In this document: positions 21,475-30,682 of the stretch, in pieces
Position numbering within the stretch: the first letter of the stretch is position 1
How the letters are laid out: each line of letters starts with the position of its first letter
Source: Gemmatimonadales bacterium
GTDB lineage: Bacteria; Gemmatimonadota; Gemmatimonadetes; Gemmatimonadales; GWC2-71-9
Assembly (NCBI GenBank): GCA_020633775.1
Contig: JACKDA010000002.1
Span: forward strand, 1 to 64,000
Length of the DNA stretch: 64,000 bases
Direction of reading: 5' to 3'
Program-made: the position numbers and the translations under genes
Notes under the pieces: generated by a model
Seen by the model: only the letters and a program-made list of their open reading frames with translations
Told to the model about the DNA's origin: nothing
The model's database searches: none

Positions 21475-24126
21475 TCAGCCATCCACGCGCACGAACCGCC
21501 AAGTGAAGGTCTCCGTGATGTTCCCCGATTGCCGTGTGAAGCTTCCCTGGAGCAGGTCGGGGTCGGTGGCCTGATGCCAGCCCCCGGTAGGATCGGCAAA
21601 TGGGGAGGTGATGAGCCAGGAGGCAGCCGTCGAGATGACGTGGACCTGCGGGGACGGATTCTGGGCACTGATGCAGGGCTTGTTGAGGATCTGGATCCCG
21701 TTCACGAATGCCCCGGCCCGATACCAGAGTCCCCGCGCCGGAGGCGTTCCGGCGGGAGGGTTGGGGTCCTCGCCGGTGGTGTCGAGCCACTGCGTCCCGC
21801 TGCCCCCCTGGGTCGAGAGGTCGAGCTGGATCACCGGTGCGACGTAGTTCGCGCAGGGCACGTTGTTCACCAGCGTGAGCTGGCCGGCGGCCACACGATG
21901 CACGACCGACGAGCCCTCCGAGATGTCGGGGACGAAGCGGACGCCGGTCGCGGTGATCGTCAACTGTCGCTGGAAGTTCGGCGTGGCGTCCGTGAGCGTC
22001 CCGGTGACCTCGCCGACCCAGGCACTGGCCTGCTGGCGCACGTGCACGGTGTCGACGGCGAGCTCCCGCGTGCCTGTGGCATCGAGCAGTCGGGCCACGA
22101 CCTCGTAGGCGCCGAGCTGGGCATAGGTGTGCGAGGCATTCGTCAACCCGAGATTGTCGCTCGTCTGGCCATCGCCCCAGTCCCAGGCGATCCGGAACCC
22201 GTCATCGGGCGGCAGCTGCACCGACGCGGTGAAGTCGACATCAAGATCCTGGCTGGTGAGGATCACCTGGTCCGGGGTGACCTCGAATGGCGCGTAGCCG
22301 ACGTTGGCGACCGCCACCGACAACTGTCGGAGCGCACCACCGACCTCCTCGATGTGGGTCGAGATGGTCCGCAGAAGTCCGGTTCCCGGCGCGGCCGCGC
22401 CGACGCCGAGGTCGGTGACAATCGAGACCGGCTCGCCGTTGGTGCGGGCCAGTTCCACGCCGCTCGGCAGGTGGAAGGTCGCCTTCTGCACCAGGACGCG
22501 GACTTGGGCGCCCTGCGCGCGGGCAATCAGGTTGTCGAGCGTCGCCGTGGTCCAGACCTCGTTCGGATGGGGACGGATCTCCGCGTCGACCGCCGGCAGT
22601 CCTGCCTGCGCCGCCAGCGCTTCGTTCGCCGCCAGCCGTTCGGAGAGCGAGACGTTCATCCTCGTCAACTCGGTGAGCACCCCGTCGAGGGCGGAGAAAT
22701 CGGCGATCGTGCTCCCAACGGGTACCAATCCCCCCGAGGCGAACGTGAACGGCGCATAGCCGACGGCGCCGATGCCCACCGAGACCGGGGCCGACGCGGA
22801 CGGGACTTCGACCGTCATGCCGTTCCCGTCCGCCGAGGTCACCAGCGCCGCGCCCGGCATGCTCAGCCCCGGCTGCGGGAAGGTGAACAGCGCCGGTCGC
22901 TGCGCGAAGCGCATCCAGGCGACGAGGTTCTGGTGCACGATCTGGTCACGTTGCGCCTTGGGCAGTTGGTCGAGCTTCGGCCCGAGGCGCCCGAGGGTGG
23001 CCAGCAGCTCCGCCGCGATGGCATCCTGGGCCAGCTCCACCGCCGCAAGTGGCCCGGGTTCGGCATAGAAGCCGGGAATGTCGAGCGGCTTCACGAAGCC
23101 GTCGAAGCGCGGCGCCGACGGGACCGAAGCGACCCACTGCAGGCCGGCGATGCCGGCACCGACCCCGTCCGGGTGTGACGCCGTCCCGTGATCCGCGATC
23201 GACCACCGATTGAGGGTCGCCTGGGTGAGCGACATGATGTCCAGCAGGATCGGCACCACCTGGGACTGCGGATCGTCCTGCAGGGTCGCCACACCGGCGC
23301 GAACGGTCCCCACCGTCGCCGGATCGGGCAGCAGGTCACCCCGCAGATGGGCCGTGGCCACGACGACCGAGCCCGCCTTCCGCTCGATGGTGGTCAGCAG
23401 CTCCGAGACCCCGCGCACTGGATCGTGGAGGGCAAGGAAGACGAGGTCGTTGGGGCCGGCGGAGACCGGAACCTCCAGGGTCATCAGCCCGTTGCCGCGC
23501 ATGGCGCCGGTCTGTACCAGGAGCGGCGGACCCAACACGGTGAAACCGGCGGGGGCGCGGAACGTCGGCGACAGCGTGCCGGTGCGCAGGTTCCACGACG
23601 TGGACGAGGGGAACATCCCCCCGGGTGCGGTGAGCGTCAGCCCGTCGTAGGGGCTGTTGGCATCATCGATCGTGATGGTGCCACCCGCACCACCGATGGT
23701 CCCCGTGGTGAACTCCGTGCCCGGCGTGATGGTCGCCTGGATCTCGACCGGAGCCAACGAGGGGACTGCTGCCGTGAGACGCTGTGGACCGGATGGCCCA
23801 AGGACCCAGCGCGAGATCCTGGCAACCCCGCTGGCATCGGTCGCCGGCGTCGCGCCCTGGATCGTCCCGCCGCCGCTGACCACGGAGAAGGTGACCGTCA
23901 CGCCGGCGACCGGCTCGCCGGCGGCGTCCCGGACGACCACCGATGGCGCCAAGGGCACCGCCTCGCCAGCGGCGGCCTGCTGACCACTGCCGCCGTGGAC
24001 GGCGAGGCTTGATGGGGTCGAGGGTTGAGGGCCGCTCGGCGGGGGATCGCCACCGCCGCACGCCGTGGCGATCGCGGCGAAGGTCAGGACGGCGACGGCG
24101 GTCCGGCGGGACTCGACTGCGTGCAT
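21475..24126 (-). CDS. Large lipoprotein with Big_1-like and PKD domains
   Basis: An 883-residue surface or periplasmic protein. Lipoprotein signal MHAVESRRTAVAVLTFAAIATACGGG, a Pro/Ser linker, then a Big_1/invasin-like Ig domain (about residues 40-130: AAAGEAVPLAPSVVVRDAAGEPVAGVTVTFSVVSGGGTIQGATPATDASGVARI in pieces). Gly/Thr-rich beta stretches follow, then a long region of unknown fold, a PKD domain (about 665-720: FRIAWDWGDGQTSDNLGLTNASHTYAQLGAYEVVARLLDATG in pieces, with the diagnostic WDWGDG and HTY) and a C-terminal beta domain. Adhesion or carbohydrate binding is a usual role for such mixtures but is not shown here. Confidence 0.8.
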   Translation of the reverse strand: MHAVESRRTAVAVLTFAAIATACGGGDPPPSGPQPSTPSSLAVHGGSGQQAAAGEAVPLAPSVVVRDAAGEPVAGVTVTFSVVSGGGTIQGATPATDASGVARISRWVLGPSGPQRLTAAVPSLAPVEIQATITPGTEFTTGTIGGAGGTITIDDANSPYDGLTLTAPGGMFPSSTSWNLRTGTLSPTFRAPAGFTVLGPPLLVQTGAMRGNGLMTLEVPVSAGPNDLVFLALHDPVRGVSELLTTIERKAGSVVVATAHLRGDLLPDPATVGTVRAGVATLQDDPQSQVVPILLDIMSLTQATLNRWSIADHGTASHPDGVGAGIAGLQWVASVPSAPRFDGFVKPLDIPGFYAEPGPLAAVELAQDAIAAELLATLGRLGPKLDQLPKAQRDQIVHQNLVAWMRFAQRPALFTFPQPGLSMPGAALVTSADGNGMTVEVPSASAPVSVGIGAVGYAPFTFASGGLVPVGSTIADFSALDGVLTELTRMNVSLSERLAANEALAAQAGLPAVDAEIRPHPNEVWTTATLDNLIARAQGAQVRVLVQKATFHLPSGVELARTNGEPVSIVTDLGVGAAAPGTGLLRTISTHIEEVGGALRQLSVAVANVGYAPFEVTPDQVILTSQDLDVDFTASVQLPPDDGFRIAWDWGDGQTSDNLGLTNASHTYAQLGAYEVVARLLDATGTRELAVDTVHVRQQASAWVGEVTGTLTDATPNFQRQLTITATGVRFVPDISEGSSVVHRVAAGQLTLVNNVPCANYVAPVIQLDLSTQGGSGTQWLDTTGEDPNPPAGTPPARGLWYRAGAFVNGIQILNKPCISAQNPSPQVHVISTAASWLITSPFADPTGGWHQATDPDLLQGSFTRQSGNITETFTWRFVRVDG

Positions 24127-24239
24127 GCTCCACTCCTTGCGGGTACCCGTGAGGTGGGGCGAGACGCCCCGTCAGCGAGTACGCGCAATCGGAGTGGAAG
24201 AGGGCTCATCCGCGGGCACGGCGGGCGCATCCGGCCCGC

Positions 24240-24361
24240 TTCAGCGGGCGTCCTTGCCGAGCAGCGGCTTCAGCCGCTCGCGGCGAGCGGCTAGCTCCCT
24301 GCCAACCGCAGGATCCCTCGTCGGCGCAGCCCCGCGGGGCTGCGCCACTCGGGATGACAGG
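24240..24361. repeat. Palindromic intergenic repeats
   Basis: Contains GCGGCTTCAGCCGC (24264-24278 region) and a strong hairpin GGCGCAGCCCC-GC-GGGGCTGCGCC (24323-24346). The hairpin is flanked by GGATCCCTCG and CGGGATGACAG, the signature ends of the dispersed element family. It lies directly after the stop of the minus-strand LVIVD gene at 24371 and could terminate it. Confidence 0.65.
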
Positions 24362-24370
24362 TGCGGAGAT

Positions 24371-26113
24371 CTAGTTCCCTGCCAAGCGAAGAACCTCCGC
24401 CGCCAGCGCCCGCACGCGGGCCTTGTCGATGGCGCGGGCGACGTCGCCCTCGAGCTGGCCGGCCAGCGTGCGGAGTGACCGCGCCCGCGCGGCACCCGAC
24501 GCCTGCTCCGCGCCATCGAGTGCGCGACGAATCGCGGTGATCCGCGCCGCCGGCAACCCGTTCCCCCGCTCGAGCTGATCGACGTAGCTCCGCACCACCG
24601 GGAACGCCGCCGGCCAGGTGATGTGCGGCTGGCTCTGCGGGTTGTACTGCTCGTAGCGCACCAGGCGCGCCGCCTCGAGCTCGTTGGCGCTCAGGTAGTG
24701 GCTGGGCTGCAGCTCGAGGATGTCGAGCCCGCGCGCCATCTCGGAGGAGTAGATCAGCCCGTTGTACCAGTAGGCGCCCCACGAGCCGCCGATCGTGCCG
24801 CGACCGCGCGCGGCGGTGTCGCCGGGCGCCCGCGGCGCGTCGATCGGCCCGCGATCGAAGTAGGCGATCTCGATCGGACGATCCGGATCGGTGAAGTCGA
24901 TCACGTTCACCCCGCCCTGGTACCACCCCTGCACCATGATGTCGCGCCCCGGCACGGGGACCAGGCCGCCGTTGTGCGAGACGCAGTTCTCGTTCGCCCC
25001 CTGGCCGGTCGGGATCTTGAAGTAGGCGTGCTGGGTGTACTTGCCATCCTTGATGGTCAGGGTCGTGTTGCCGCCCATCTCCAGCATGCTGGTGGCCTGG
25101 CACATCGGCGAGGTACCGCCGCCCCACTCGTCGGTGAACACGACCTTCGACCCGTCGTTGCTGAAGACGGCGGTGTGCCAGAGCGAGAAGTTGGTGTCGG
25201 CCGCCGCGTCGAGCCGCTTCGGCCGCATCGGATCGGAGATGTCGACCAGCAGGCCATGGCTCGCGCAGGCCCCGGCGAGGAGGTGCATCGCCGGGTAGGC
25301 GGTCACGTCGTGGCAGTTGCGGGGCCCGGTCGGGCGCGCCCGGCCACCCGAGCGACTCGGCGCCGGATCGAGCCCGGTGAAGATCCGCGCCCCCGTCACC
25401 ACCGCCGCCTGCTCGGGGTTCGCGAGCGGCACCCGGATCACGTCGAGCCGGAAGAGCGAGTTGTTCTCGTCGGCCGGGTCGTCGCCGCTGACGCATCCCT
25501 CCATGTCGGTGCGGGCACCCTGGTTGCCGGAGACATAGATGTACACCACCCCGGCGTCCTTCGGGTCGGGGATCACGGTGTGAGTGTGGCTCCCCTTGCA
25601 GGTCTGCACATTCTTGAGCAGGCGGGGCATCGTCGGATCGGAGACGTCGTAGATCCGCACCCCGGCCATGTGCTCCGACGGATCCTGCACGCCGCCCTTG
25701 GCGCAGTCGTTCCGGTTGCCGCCGCCTTCCGCCGAGACGAAGAGCAGGTTCCCGACGATCGACGGGTCGCCCTGCGAGGTGATGCACTCGACCACCGACA
25801 CCATCCTCGGGTTGGCCGGGGTGCTCACGTCCCAGATCGAGAAGCCGGCGAAGTTGCCCTGGTAGATGTAGTGGCCGCCGAAGGCGAGGTCGGAGTTGAC
25901 GAAGGTCAACCCGCGCACCGAGTCGAACGGCGCCGGCTTCGGCGCCGAGGCGACGAGGCGCATCCCCTCCATCGCGAGGCCGGCGGTGGTGAGCCCGCTG
26001 CCGAGCCCGTCGCGCGGATCGCCGCCGGCGGGATAGGACTGGGCGGTCACCGCCGGGGCGGCGAGGGCGGCCACCACGGCCGCGAGGGCAACATGTCGCA
26101 CGATCCGAATCAT
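24371..26113 (-). CDS. Secreted LVIVD-repeat protein
   Basis: About 580 residues with a Sec signal (MIRIVRHVALAAVVAALAAPAVTAQ). The body is built of LVIVD-type repeats typical of exported beta-propeller-like proteins: YIYQGNFAGFSIWDVSTPANPRMVS, GVRIYDVSDPTMPRLLKNV, GLLVDISDPMRPKRLD and GVNVIDFTDPDRPIEIAYFDRG. Conserved cysteines (VVECITS, QTCKGSHTHTV, EGCVSGDD, NCVSHNGG) may pair. A GSHTHTV and NCHDVTAYP suggest metal contacts but this is not established. ATG at 26113 has AGGGAG seven bases upstream. It follows GH20 on the same strand but with a 52-base gap. Confidence 0.85.
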   Translation of the reverse strand: MIRIVRHVALAAVVAALAAPAVTAQSYPAGGDPRDGLGSGLTTAGLAMEGMRLVASAPKPAPFDSVRGLTFVNSDLAFGGHYIYQGNFAGFSIWDVSTPANPRMVSVVECITSQGDPSIVGNLLFVSAEGGGNRNDCAKGGVQDPSEHMAGVRIYDVSDPTMPRLLKNVQTCKGSHTHTVIPDPKDAGVVYIYVSGNQGARTDMEGCVSGDDPADENNSLFRLDVIRVPLANPEQAAVVTGARIFTGLDPAPSRSGGRARPTGPRNCHDVTAYPAMHLLAGACASHGLLVDISDPMRPKRLDAAADTNFSLWHTAVFSNDGSKVVFTDEWGGGTSPMCQATSMLEMGGNTTLTIKDGKYTQHAYFKIPTGQGANENCVSHNGGLVPVPGRDIMVQGWYQGGVNVIDFTDPDRPIEIAYFDRGPIDAPRAPGDTAARGRGTIGGSWGAYWYNGLIYSSEMARGLDILELQPSHYLSANELEAARLVRYEQYNPQSQPHITWPAAFPVVRSYVDQLERGNGLPAARITAIRRALDGAEQASGAARARSLRTLAGQLEGDVARAIDKARVRALAAEVLRLAGN

Positions 26114-26165
26114 GAGCTGCTCCCTGAGGGTGAGTCTGCCCGGCAACCGGGGCAGGAGGCCTGCT

Positions 26166-28391
26166 TCAACGTACCACGATCTCGTCGGCGAAGATCCACG
26201 CCAGCTCGCCCGCGCCCGAGTGCCAGGACGGCAACCGGCGGCCGCCGCGCGCGATGACGCGCAGGTAGCGGGTCTCGAGCGGCGCGGCGAGCGGCACCCG
26301 CACCAGTTCGCGCGACGCGGCGTCGGGGCGCACCGGCCGATCGATCACCGAGCGGCCGACGCGCTGCCACTGCTGGCCATCGACCGAGGCGTGCAGTTCG
26401 ACGACCTCGGGGAAGAGGATCCAGCTGTTCACCTGCTCGAGGAGCGAGAGGTCGACGGACCGCACCGTGCGCGAGGCGCCGAGGTCGATCGTGGCATCGA
26501 GGTCCGGGCCGACCCAGCCGTTCCAGAACCCATCGTTGAACGCGGTGCCGCGTGCGCCATCGACCAGCGTCAGCGGGCCGGTCCCCGGATACCGCGCGTC
26601 GGCCGGCGTCGCGAGCTGGATCGGGCGACCGAGCGCGAGGTGGTCGACGACGGTGATGGTGCGCGGTTCGCCCACGAGTGCATCGCCCCAGCGCGGGCTG
26701 ACCTGCCACGTTCCCGGGCCGGGAAGCGGATCGCCGTCGCGCAGCGCGCGCGGGGCGACCCCCTCCCGCTCGAGGCGCAGGACGAGGCCGGGCGTCGCCC
26801 CCGCCTGCGTGACCCGGATGCTCCCGCTGGCGCTGTCGTAGCGGAACCGCAGCGCGACCAGCGCGCGATCGGCCGGCCCGACCGCGACGCCACCCTGCCG
26901 CATCGCGTCGGCCACCGCCTCGACCCGCCCCGCGAGCGCGACCGAGTCGGCGGGTCCGTGCCAGAGCACATCGGCGACCGCGAGCAGCCGCGGCCACCAC
27001 ATCAGCTCGGCGTTCTCGGGCGACGTCACGTGTTCGGTCCAGAGTGGCGCCTCGCCGCCAAGCAGCCGGCCGCCCGCGCCGGTGGCCTGCGCGGCGGCCG
27101 CCGTCGCCGCGGGGTCGAACTGCGCGACGCGCCCCAGCGGCAGTTCACCCGCCTGGCGGTTGAGATAGACCCATTCGTGGGGCGAGGCGATCACGTCGGC
27201 ACCCGCCGCGAGGGCCACTCCGATTCGATCACTCCCCTGCCACGCCTGCACCACCGCGCCGGGCGGCAGCCCGCCGTCGAGGATCTCATCCCACCCGATC
27301 AGCACCCGGTCGCGCGCCGCGAGCCAGCGCCCGATCCGGGCAATCATCCATCGCTGCAGGCCGTGCTCGTCGCCGAGCTGCTCGCGCCGGATGATCTCCT
27401 GGCAGGCGGCACATGCTTCCCAGCGCTGCTTGGGGACCTCGTCGCCCCCGATATGGATGTAGCGCGACGGGAAGAGCTCGAGCACCTCGCCGAGCACCGT
27501 CTCGAGGAAGGCGAAGGTCGATTCCTTCCCCGGGCAGAGCACATCGGAGAAGACGCCCCAGGTCGAGGGCACCGGGAGCGAGTCCCCGGTGCAGCCGAGG
27601 TCGGGGTAGGCGGCGAGGGCGGCGCGGCTATGGCCGGGCATCTCGATCTCGGGGACCACCGTGATGCCAAGGAGGCGGGCGCGCTCGACCACGCGGCGGA
27701 CATCGGCCTTGCTGTACCAGCCGCCGTAGCGGGAGCCGTCGGCCTCGGTGCGCCACGCCCCGACCTCCGTCAGGCGCGGGTACGCGTCGATCGCGAGTCG
27801 CCAGCCCTGATCCTCGGTGAGGTGCCAGTGGAAGACGTTGAACTTGTGCCGCGACATCCACGCGAGATGCTCGAGGATGTATTCGACCGGAAAGAGGTGC
27901 CGCCCGACATCGAGCATGGCGCCGCGCCAGCCGAAGCGCGGCGCGTCGCGAATCGCGACCGCAGGAATCGTCGCGCGCGATTCGCGGTGCACCACCAGTT
28001 GTCGCAGCGTCTGCACGCCCCAGAGCACTCCCGCCTCGCCGGGAGCAGTGACCTGCACCGACGTCGGGGTCACCTCCAGGCGGTACGACTCGTCGGCGCC
28101 GTCGGCGGCGAGGGAACGGAGGTGAATTGTGCCGTCGCCAGGCCCGCCATCGCGCACCCGTGCAAAGACGCCCTCGTCGGCGAGGTTCGCCACCAGGATC
28201 GCGGCGATCTCCCGCATCCGCGGGCTCGTCGGCGCGAGGGTGACGGTGACGGTGTCGGGGAGCACGAACGCGCCGGTCCCCGCCTGCACCTCGCTCGGCA
28301 GCGGGACCAGCGCGGGGATCTGGGCGTTCAGGCGGGGCGCCGCGAGCGCGGCGAGCAGCAGCGCGAGACCGGCGACGCGACGCGGGATCAT
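26166..28391 (-). CDS. Glycoside hydrolase family 20 beta-N-acetylhexosaminidase
   Basis: A 741-residue exported GH20 enzyme that removes terminal GlcNAc/GalNAc from glycans or chitooligosaccharides by substrate-assisted catalysis. Signal MIPRRVAGLALLLAALAAPRLNAQ, an N-terminal GH20b domain, then the TIM barrel from GWRGAMLDVGRHLFPVE. The catalytic Asp-Glu pair is Asp317-Glu318 in YIHIGGDEVPK, and HKFNVFHWHLTEDQGWR is the usual substrate strand. The C-terminus (about 590-741) contains an F5/8-type carbohydrate-binding-like region. It overlaps the DUF305 gene by ATGA, so the two are translated together. Probably outer-membrane or periplasmic. Confidence 0.95.
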   Translation of the reverse strand: MIPRRVAGLALLLAALAAPRLNAQIPALVPLPSEVQAGTGAFVLPDTVTVTLAPTSPRMREIAAILVANLADEGVFARVRDGGPGDGTIHLRSLAADGADESYRLEVTPTSVQVTAPGEAGVLWGVQTLRQLVVHRESRATIPAVAIRDAPRFGWRGAMLDVGRHLFPVEYILEHLAWMSRHKFNVFHWHLTEDQGWRLAIDAYPRLTEVGAWRTEADGSRYGGWYSKADVRRVVERARLLGITVVPEIEMPGHSRAALAAYPDLGCTGDSLPVPSTWGVFSDVLCPGKESTFAFLETVLGEVLELFPSRYIHIGGDEVPKQRWEACAACQEIIRREQLGDEHGLQRWMIARIGRWLAARDRVLIGWDEILDGGLPPGAVVQAWQGSDRIGVALAAGADVIASPHEWVYLNRQAGELPLGRVAQFDPAATAAAAQATGAGGRLLGGEAPLWTEHVTSPENAELMWWPRLLAVADVLWHGPADSVALAGRVEAVADAMRQGGVAVGPADRALVALRFRYDSASGSIRVTQAGATPGLVLRLEREGVAPRALRDGDPLPGPGTWQVSPRWGDALVGEPRTITVVDHLALGRPIQLATPADARYPGTGPLTLVDGARGTAFNDGFWNGWVGPDLDATIDLGASRTVRSVDLSLLEQVNSWILFPEVVELHASVDGQQWQRVGRSVIDRPVRPDAASRELVRVPLAAPLETRYLRVIARGGRRLPSWHSGAGELAWIFADEIVVR

Positions 28392-29032
28392 CGACCCGAG
28401 GTCGGCCGCGCGGGCGGGGCGGGGAGGTCGAGGAGCATCTGGCGCATCAACCCGATCTCCGCGGTCTGCACGGTGTGGATGTCGTTGGCGAGGACGGAGA
28501 TGTCGACCTCCTGTCCGGCGCCCGGCGTGTCGAAGAGATCAGCCACCATCGAGAGTGCACCCTCGTGGTGGCGGATCATCAGCTCGAGGAAGCGGCGGTC
28601 GAATCCGGTCCCCTCGAGCGAGGCGAGCTCCTGCAGCTCCTCGCGCGTCAGCATCCCGGGCATCATGATCGTGCGGTAGGACGACGTGTCGGGGGCGGCC
28701 TGGCCGTGATCGACCAGCCAGCCGCGCATCAGGCGGATCTCCGCCGTCTGCGACTGGTCGATCTTGATCGCGAAGCGGAGGAAGCGCGGGTCGGCGCCGT
28801 GCTTCGCGGCGAGGTGCGACATGTAGATCGCCTGCGCGTGGTGGGCGATCATCCCCTGCATGAAGTGCACGTCGGCGGGGGTGATGTTGACGCCAGCAGG
28901 GATCGGCCGCAGCTCGGGCATCCCCGTCATCGTCATGGCACCCATGGCGTGACCGGCATGGTCCTGCGCGGCGAGCGGGGCGGCGACGCAGGCCACCGCG
29001 ACCAGGAACGGGACGGAACGGATCGATGGCAT
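28388..29032 (-). CDS. DUF305 exported protein
   Basis: A 214-residue secreted protein: signal MPSIRSVPFLVAVACVAAPLAAQ, then a His/Met-rich segment (DHAGHAMGAMTMTGM). Two copies of the DUF305 helical hairpin follow: HFMQGMIAHHAQAIYMSHLA and FLELMIRHHEGALSMVADL. DUF305 proteins are ferritin-like helical proteins often associated with copper or other metal stress. The HH pairs and Met clusters fit metal binding. ATG at 29032 is chosen because the signal peptide begins there. An inverted repeat at 29095-29116 lies between it and the divergent AraC gene. Confidence 0.85.
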   Translation of the reverse strand: MPSIRSVPFLVAVACVAAPLAAQDHAGHAMGAMTMTGMPELRPIPAGVNITPADVHFMQGMIAHHAQAIYMSHLAAKHGADPRFLRFAIKIDQSQTAEIRLMRGWLVDHGQAAPDTSSYRTIMMPGMLTREELQELASLEGTGFDRRFLELMIRHHEGALSMVADLFDTPGAGQEVDISVLANDIHTVQTAEIGLMRQMLLDLPAPPARPTSGR

Positions 29033-29094
29033 GCCGGAACCTGCCGCGCGTCGGGGCATCCGGCAAGTTCAGGTGCGGCCGTCGGGTCGCGGCC

Positions 29095-29116
29095 GGTGCG
29101 ACCTGACGGTCGCACC
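29095..29116. promoter_or_regulatory. Inverted repeat between DUF305 and AraC genes
   Basis: GGTGCGAC-CTGACG-GTCGCACC, perfect 8-bp arms, in the divergent promoter region. The core GCGACCTGACGGTCGC recurs nearby, inverted, at 29152-29167 and 30605-30620. Confidence 0.5.
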
Positions 29117-29151
29117 GAACGGGCCTGGCGCCGAGCCGACGCCCATTGCCT

Positions 29152-29167
29152 GCGACCGTCAGGTTGC
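29152..29167. promoter_or_regulatory. Second GCGACCGTCAGG element
   Basis: GCGACCGTCAGGTTGC lies 18-33 bases upstream of the AraC start. It is the reverse complement of the 29095-29116 core with one mismatch. Placement suggests an operator for the AraC-type regulator itself. Confidence 0.45.
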
Positions 29168-29184
29168 AGACCATATCTTCCCCC

Positions 29185-29985
29185 ATGCCCCCCGCCGGCA
29201 CCCCGCCTCCCTTTGCCTACGCCGAGCGGCGACCGTCGCCCGCGCTCGCGCCGTGGATCCGCAACTACTGGATGCTGGAGGTCGGCCCGGGCGCCCCGCC
29301 AGTCCACCATGTCCCACCGGATGGCTCGACCGCCGTGGTGGTCGGGCTGCACGGCGGAGGCCACGGGCCGGTCCTGCTCAGCGGGCCCTGGCTCACCCCG
29401 CTGGCGGTCCCGGTGCGCGAGGGGGACCGCTACCTCGGTGCCCGGATCCAGCCGGGGGCGCTGTTCCCGTTGCTCGGCGTCGACCCGAGCACCGTGCGGA
29501 ACCGCGCGGTGCCGGCCGGCTTCGTCGGTGGCGACCGGCTCGCCCCCCTCGGCGCGGCGCTGGTCGGCACCACCACCATCGACGACGCGGCGGACCGACT
29601 CGATCGCTGGCTCGGATCGCTCGCCGAGGCGGCGGAGCGACCCGACCCCCTGGTGGCGGCGGCGGTGGAACGGCTCACAGCGTCGGGTGGCGAGGCGCCG
29701 ATCGCCACCCTGGCACGGGAGCTCGGCACCTCGGAGCGCACCCTGCGACGGCGGTTCGGGGCGGCGACCGGACTCTCGCCAAAGCAGTTCGCCCGAATCC
29801 GGCGGGTGCTTCGAGCGGCGTGGGCCGTGGCGACGGGAACGCCGACCTGGGGACGGGCCGCACACGAGGCGGGCTACGCCGACCAGCCCCACCTGCATCG
29901 GGACATCGCCGACTTCACCGGCCTGACCCCGGGTGAACTGGGCCAACGGATCCGCTCGACTGCACATGACCAGGTCGTGCCCTGA
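29185..29985 (+). CDS. AraC-family transcriptional regulator
   Basis: A 266-residue regulator. The N-terminal half (about 1-145) resembles the DUF6597-type sensing domain, with YAERRPSPALAPWIRNYWMLEV, PPDGSTAVVVGL and GARIQPGALFPLLGV. The C-terminal half is a double HTH AraC domain (ATLARELGTSERTLRRRFGAATGLSPKQFARIRRVLRAAW in part, and AHEAGYADQPHLHRDIADFTGLTPGEL). ATG at 29185 has no ribosome site and is within about 20 bases of an AT-rich CATATCTTC, so the message may be nearly leaderless. It is divergent from DUF305-GH20, its likely target. Confidence 0.85.
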   Translation: MPPAGTPPPFAYAERRPSPALAPWIRNYWMLEVGPGAPPVHHVPPDGSTAVVVGLHGGGHGPVLLSGPWLTPLAVPVREGDRYLGARIQPGALFPLLGVDPSTVRNRAVPAGFVGGDRLAPLGAALVGTTTIDDAADRLDRWLGSLAEAAERPDPLVAAAVERLTASGGEAPIATLARELGTSERTLRRRFGAATGLSPKQFARIRRVLRAAWAVATGTPTWGRAAHEAGYADQPHLHRDIADFTGLTPGELGQRIRSTAHDQVVP

Positions 29986-30052
29986 CCGATTCGTTCAAGC
30001 GGCCGGGGCGCCGCGACGCAGATTCCATCGCAGACCCCGACCGGAGCCCTCG

Positions 30053-30589
30053 ATGCGCACTGCCCCGCTGCTCGCCGCCGCCGCCCTGCTGACCGGTGCC
30101 CCCCAGCTCGCCGCCCAGGATGGTGGCTCGCTTGGGGTGTTCCGGGACCTCACCGGCGAATGGTCCGGCGAGGCGTGGATCATCATGGGCCCCCAGGGGA
30201 AGCAGACCCTCACCCAGCGCGAGTGGGTCGCTCCCGCCGCCGGGGGAATCGTGATCACCGTGCGCGGCCTCGGCACCGAGCGGATGCCCGATGGCACCGA
30301 TGCGGTGCGCCATGATGCCTTCGCCATCATCCACCTGGACCACGACGGGAAGACGCCGTTGATGCGCGCCTTCACCGCCAACGGCAACTGGATGGACATG
30401 GACCTGACCATCCTGCCGGCGGGGTACGACTGGAAGATGAACGACCCGCGCGCGGGAGAGGTACGCTACGAGATGCGCTTCGACGATCAGGGCCGCTGGG
30501 TCGAGAAGGGGTACGCCACTCGCGATGGCGGCACGACCTGGTTCCAGTTCTTCGAGATGACGCTGTCGCGGGTCGCCTCCGCGCCCTGA
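30053..30589 (+). CDS. Secreted lipocalin-like (DUF1579-like) protein
   Basis: A 178-residue secreted protein: signal MRTAPLLAAAALLTGAPQLAAQ, then a beta-barrel-like sequence FRDLTGEWSGEAWIIMGPQG, EWVAPAAGGIVITVRG, HDAFAIIHLDHDGKTPLMRAFTANG, and a C-terminal RWVEKGYATRDGGTTWFQFFEMTLSRV. The LTGEW opening and repeated short strands resemble DUF1579 and lipocalin-like proteins, which are thought to bind small hydrophobic molecules. It follows AraC on the same strand after 67 bases. Function unknown. Confidence 0.7.
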   Translation: MRTAPLLAAAALLTGAPQLAAQDGGSLGVFRDLTGEWSGEAWIIMGPQGKQTLTQREWVAPAAGGIVITVRGLGTERMPDGTDAVRHDAFAIIHLDHDGKTPLMRAFTANGNWMDMDLTILPAGYDWKMNDPRAGEVRYEMRFDDQGRWVEKGYATRDGGTTWFQFFEMTLSRVASAP

Positions 30590-30604
30590 TCCTGCTGTTC
30601 ACGG

Positions 30605-30620
30605 GCGACCGTCAGGTCGC
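30605..30620. repeat. Third GCGACCGTCAGGTCGC element, hairpin-forming
   Basis: GGGCGACC-GTCA-GGTCGCCC (30603-30622) forms an 8-bp stem with a 4-base loop just after the stop at 30589. Its core is identical in orientation to 29152-29167 (15 of 16). It could terminate transcription or be another regulator site upstream of msrA. Confidence 0.5.
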
Positions 30621-30682
30621 CCCGTGCAGAACCGAATCCCGGCGCTCGACGTTCTAGGGGTGACCCGCCACACGGAGCCCCG

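Noticed and set aside
21289..23178. Long plus-strand frame opposite the PKD lipoprotein
   Set aside because: Antisense shadow of the 21475-24126 gene, with composition typical of reverse-complement GC-rich coding DNA and no recognisable motif.
26112..28679. Long plus-strand frame opposite the GH20 gene
   Set aside because: Shadow of a strongly supported hexosaminidase with catalytic DE pair on the other strand.
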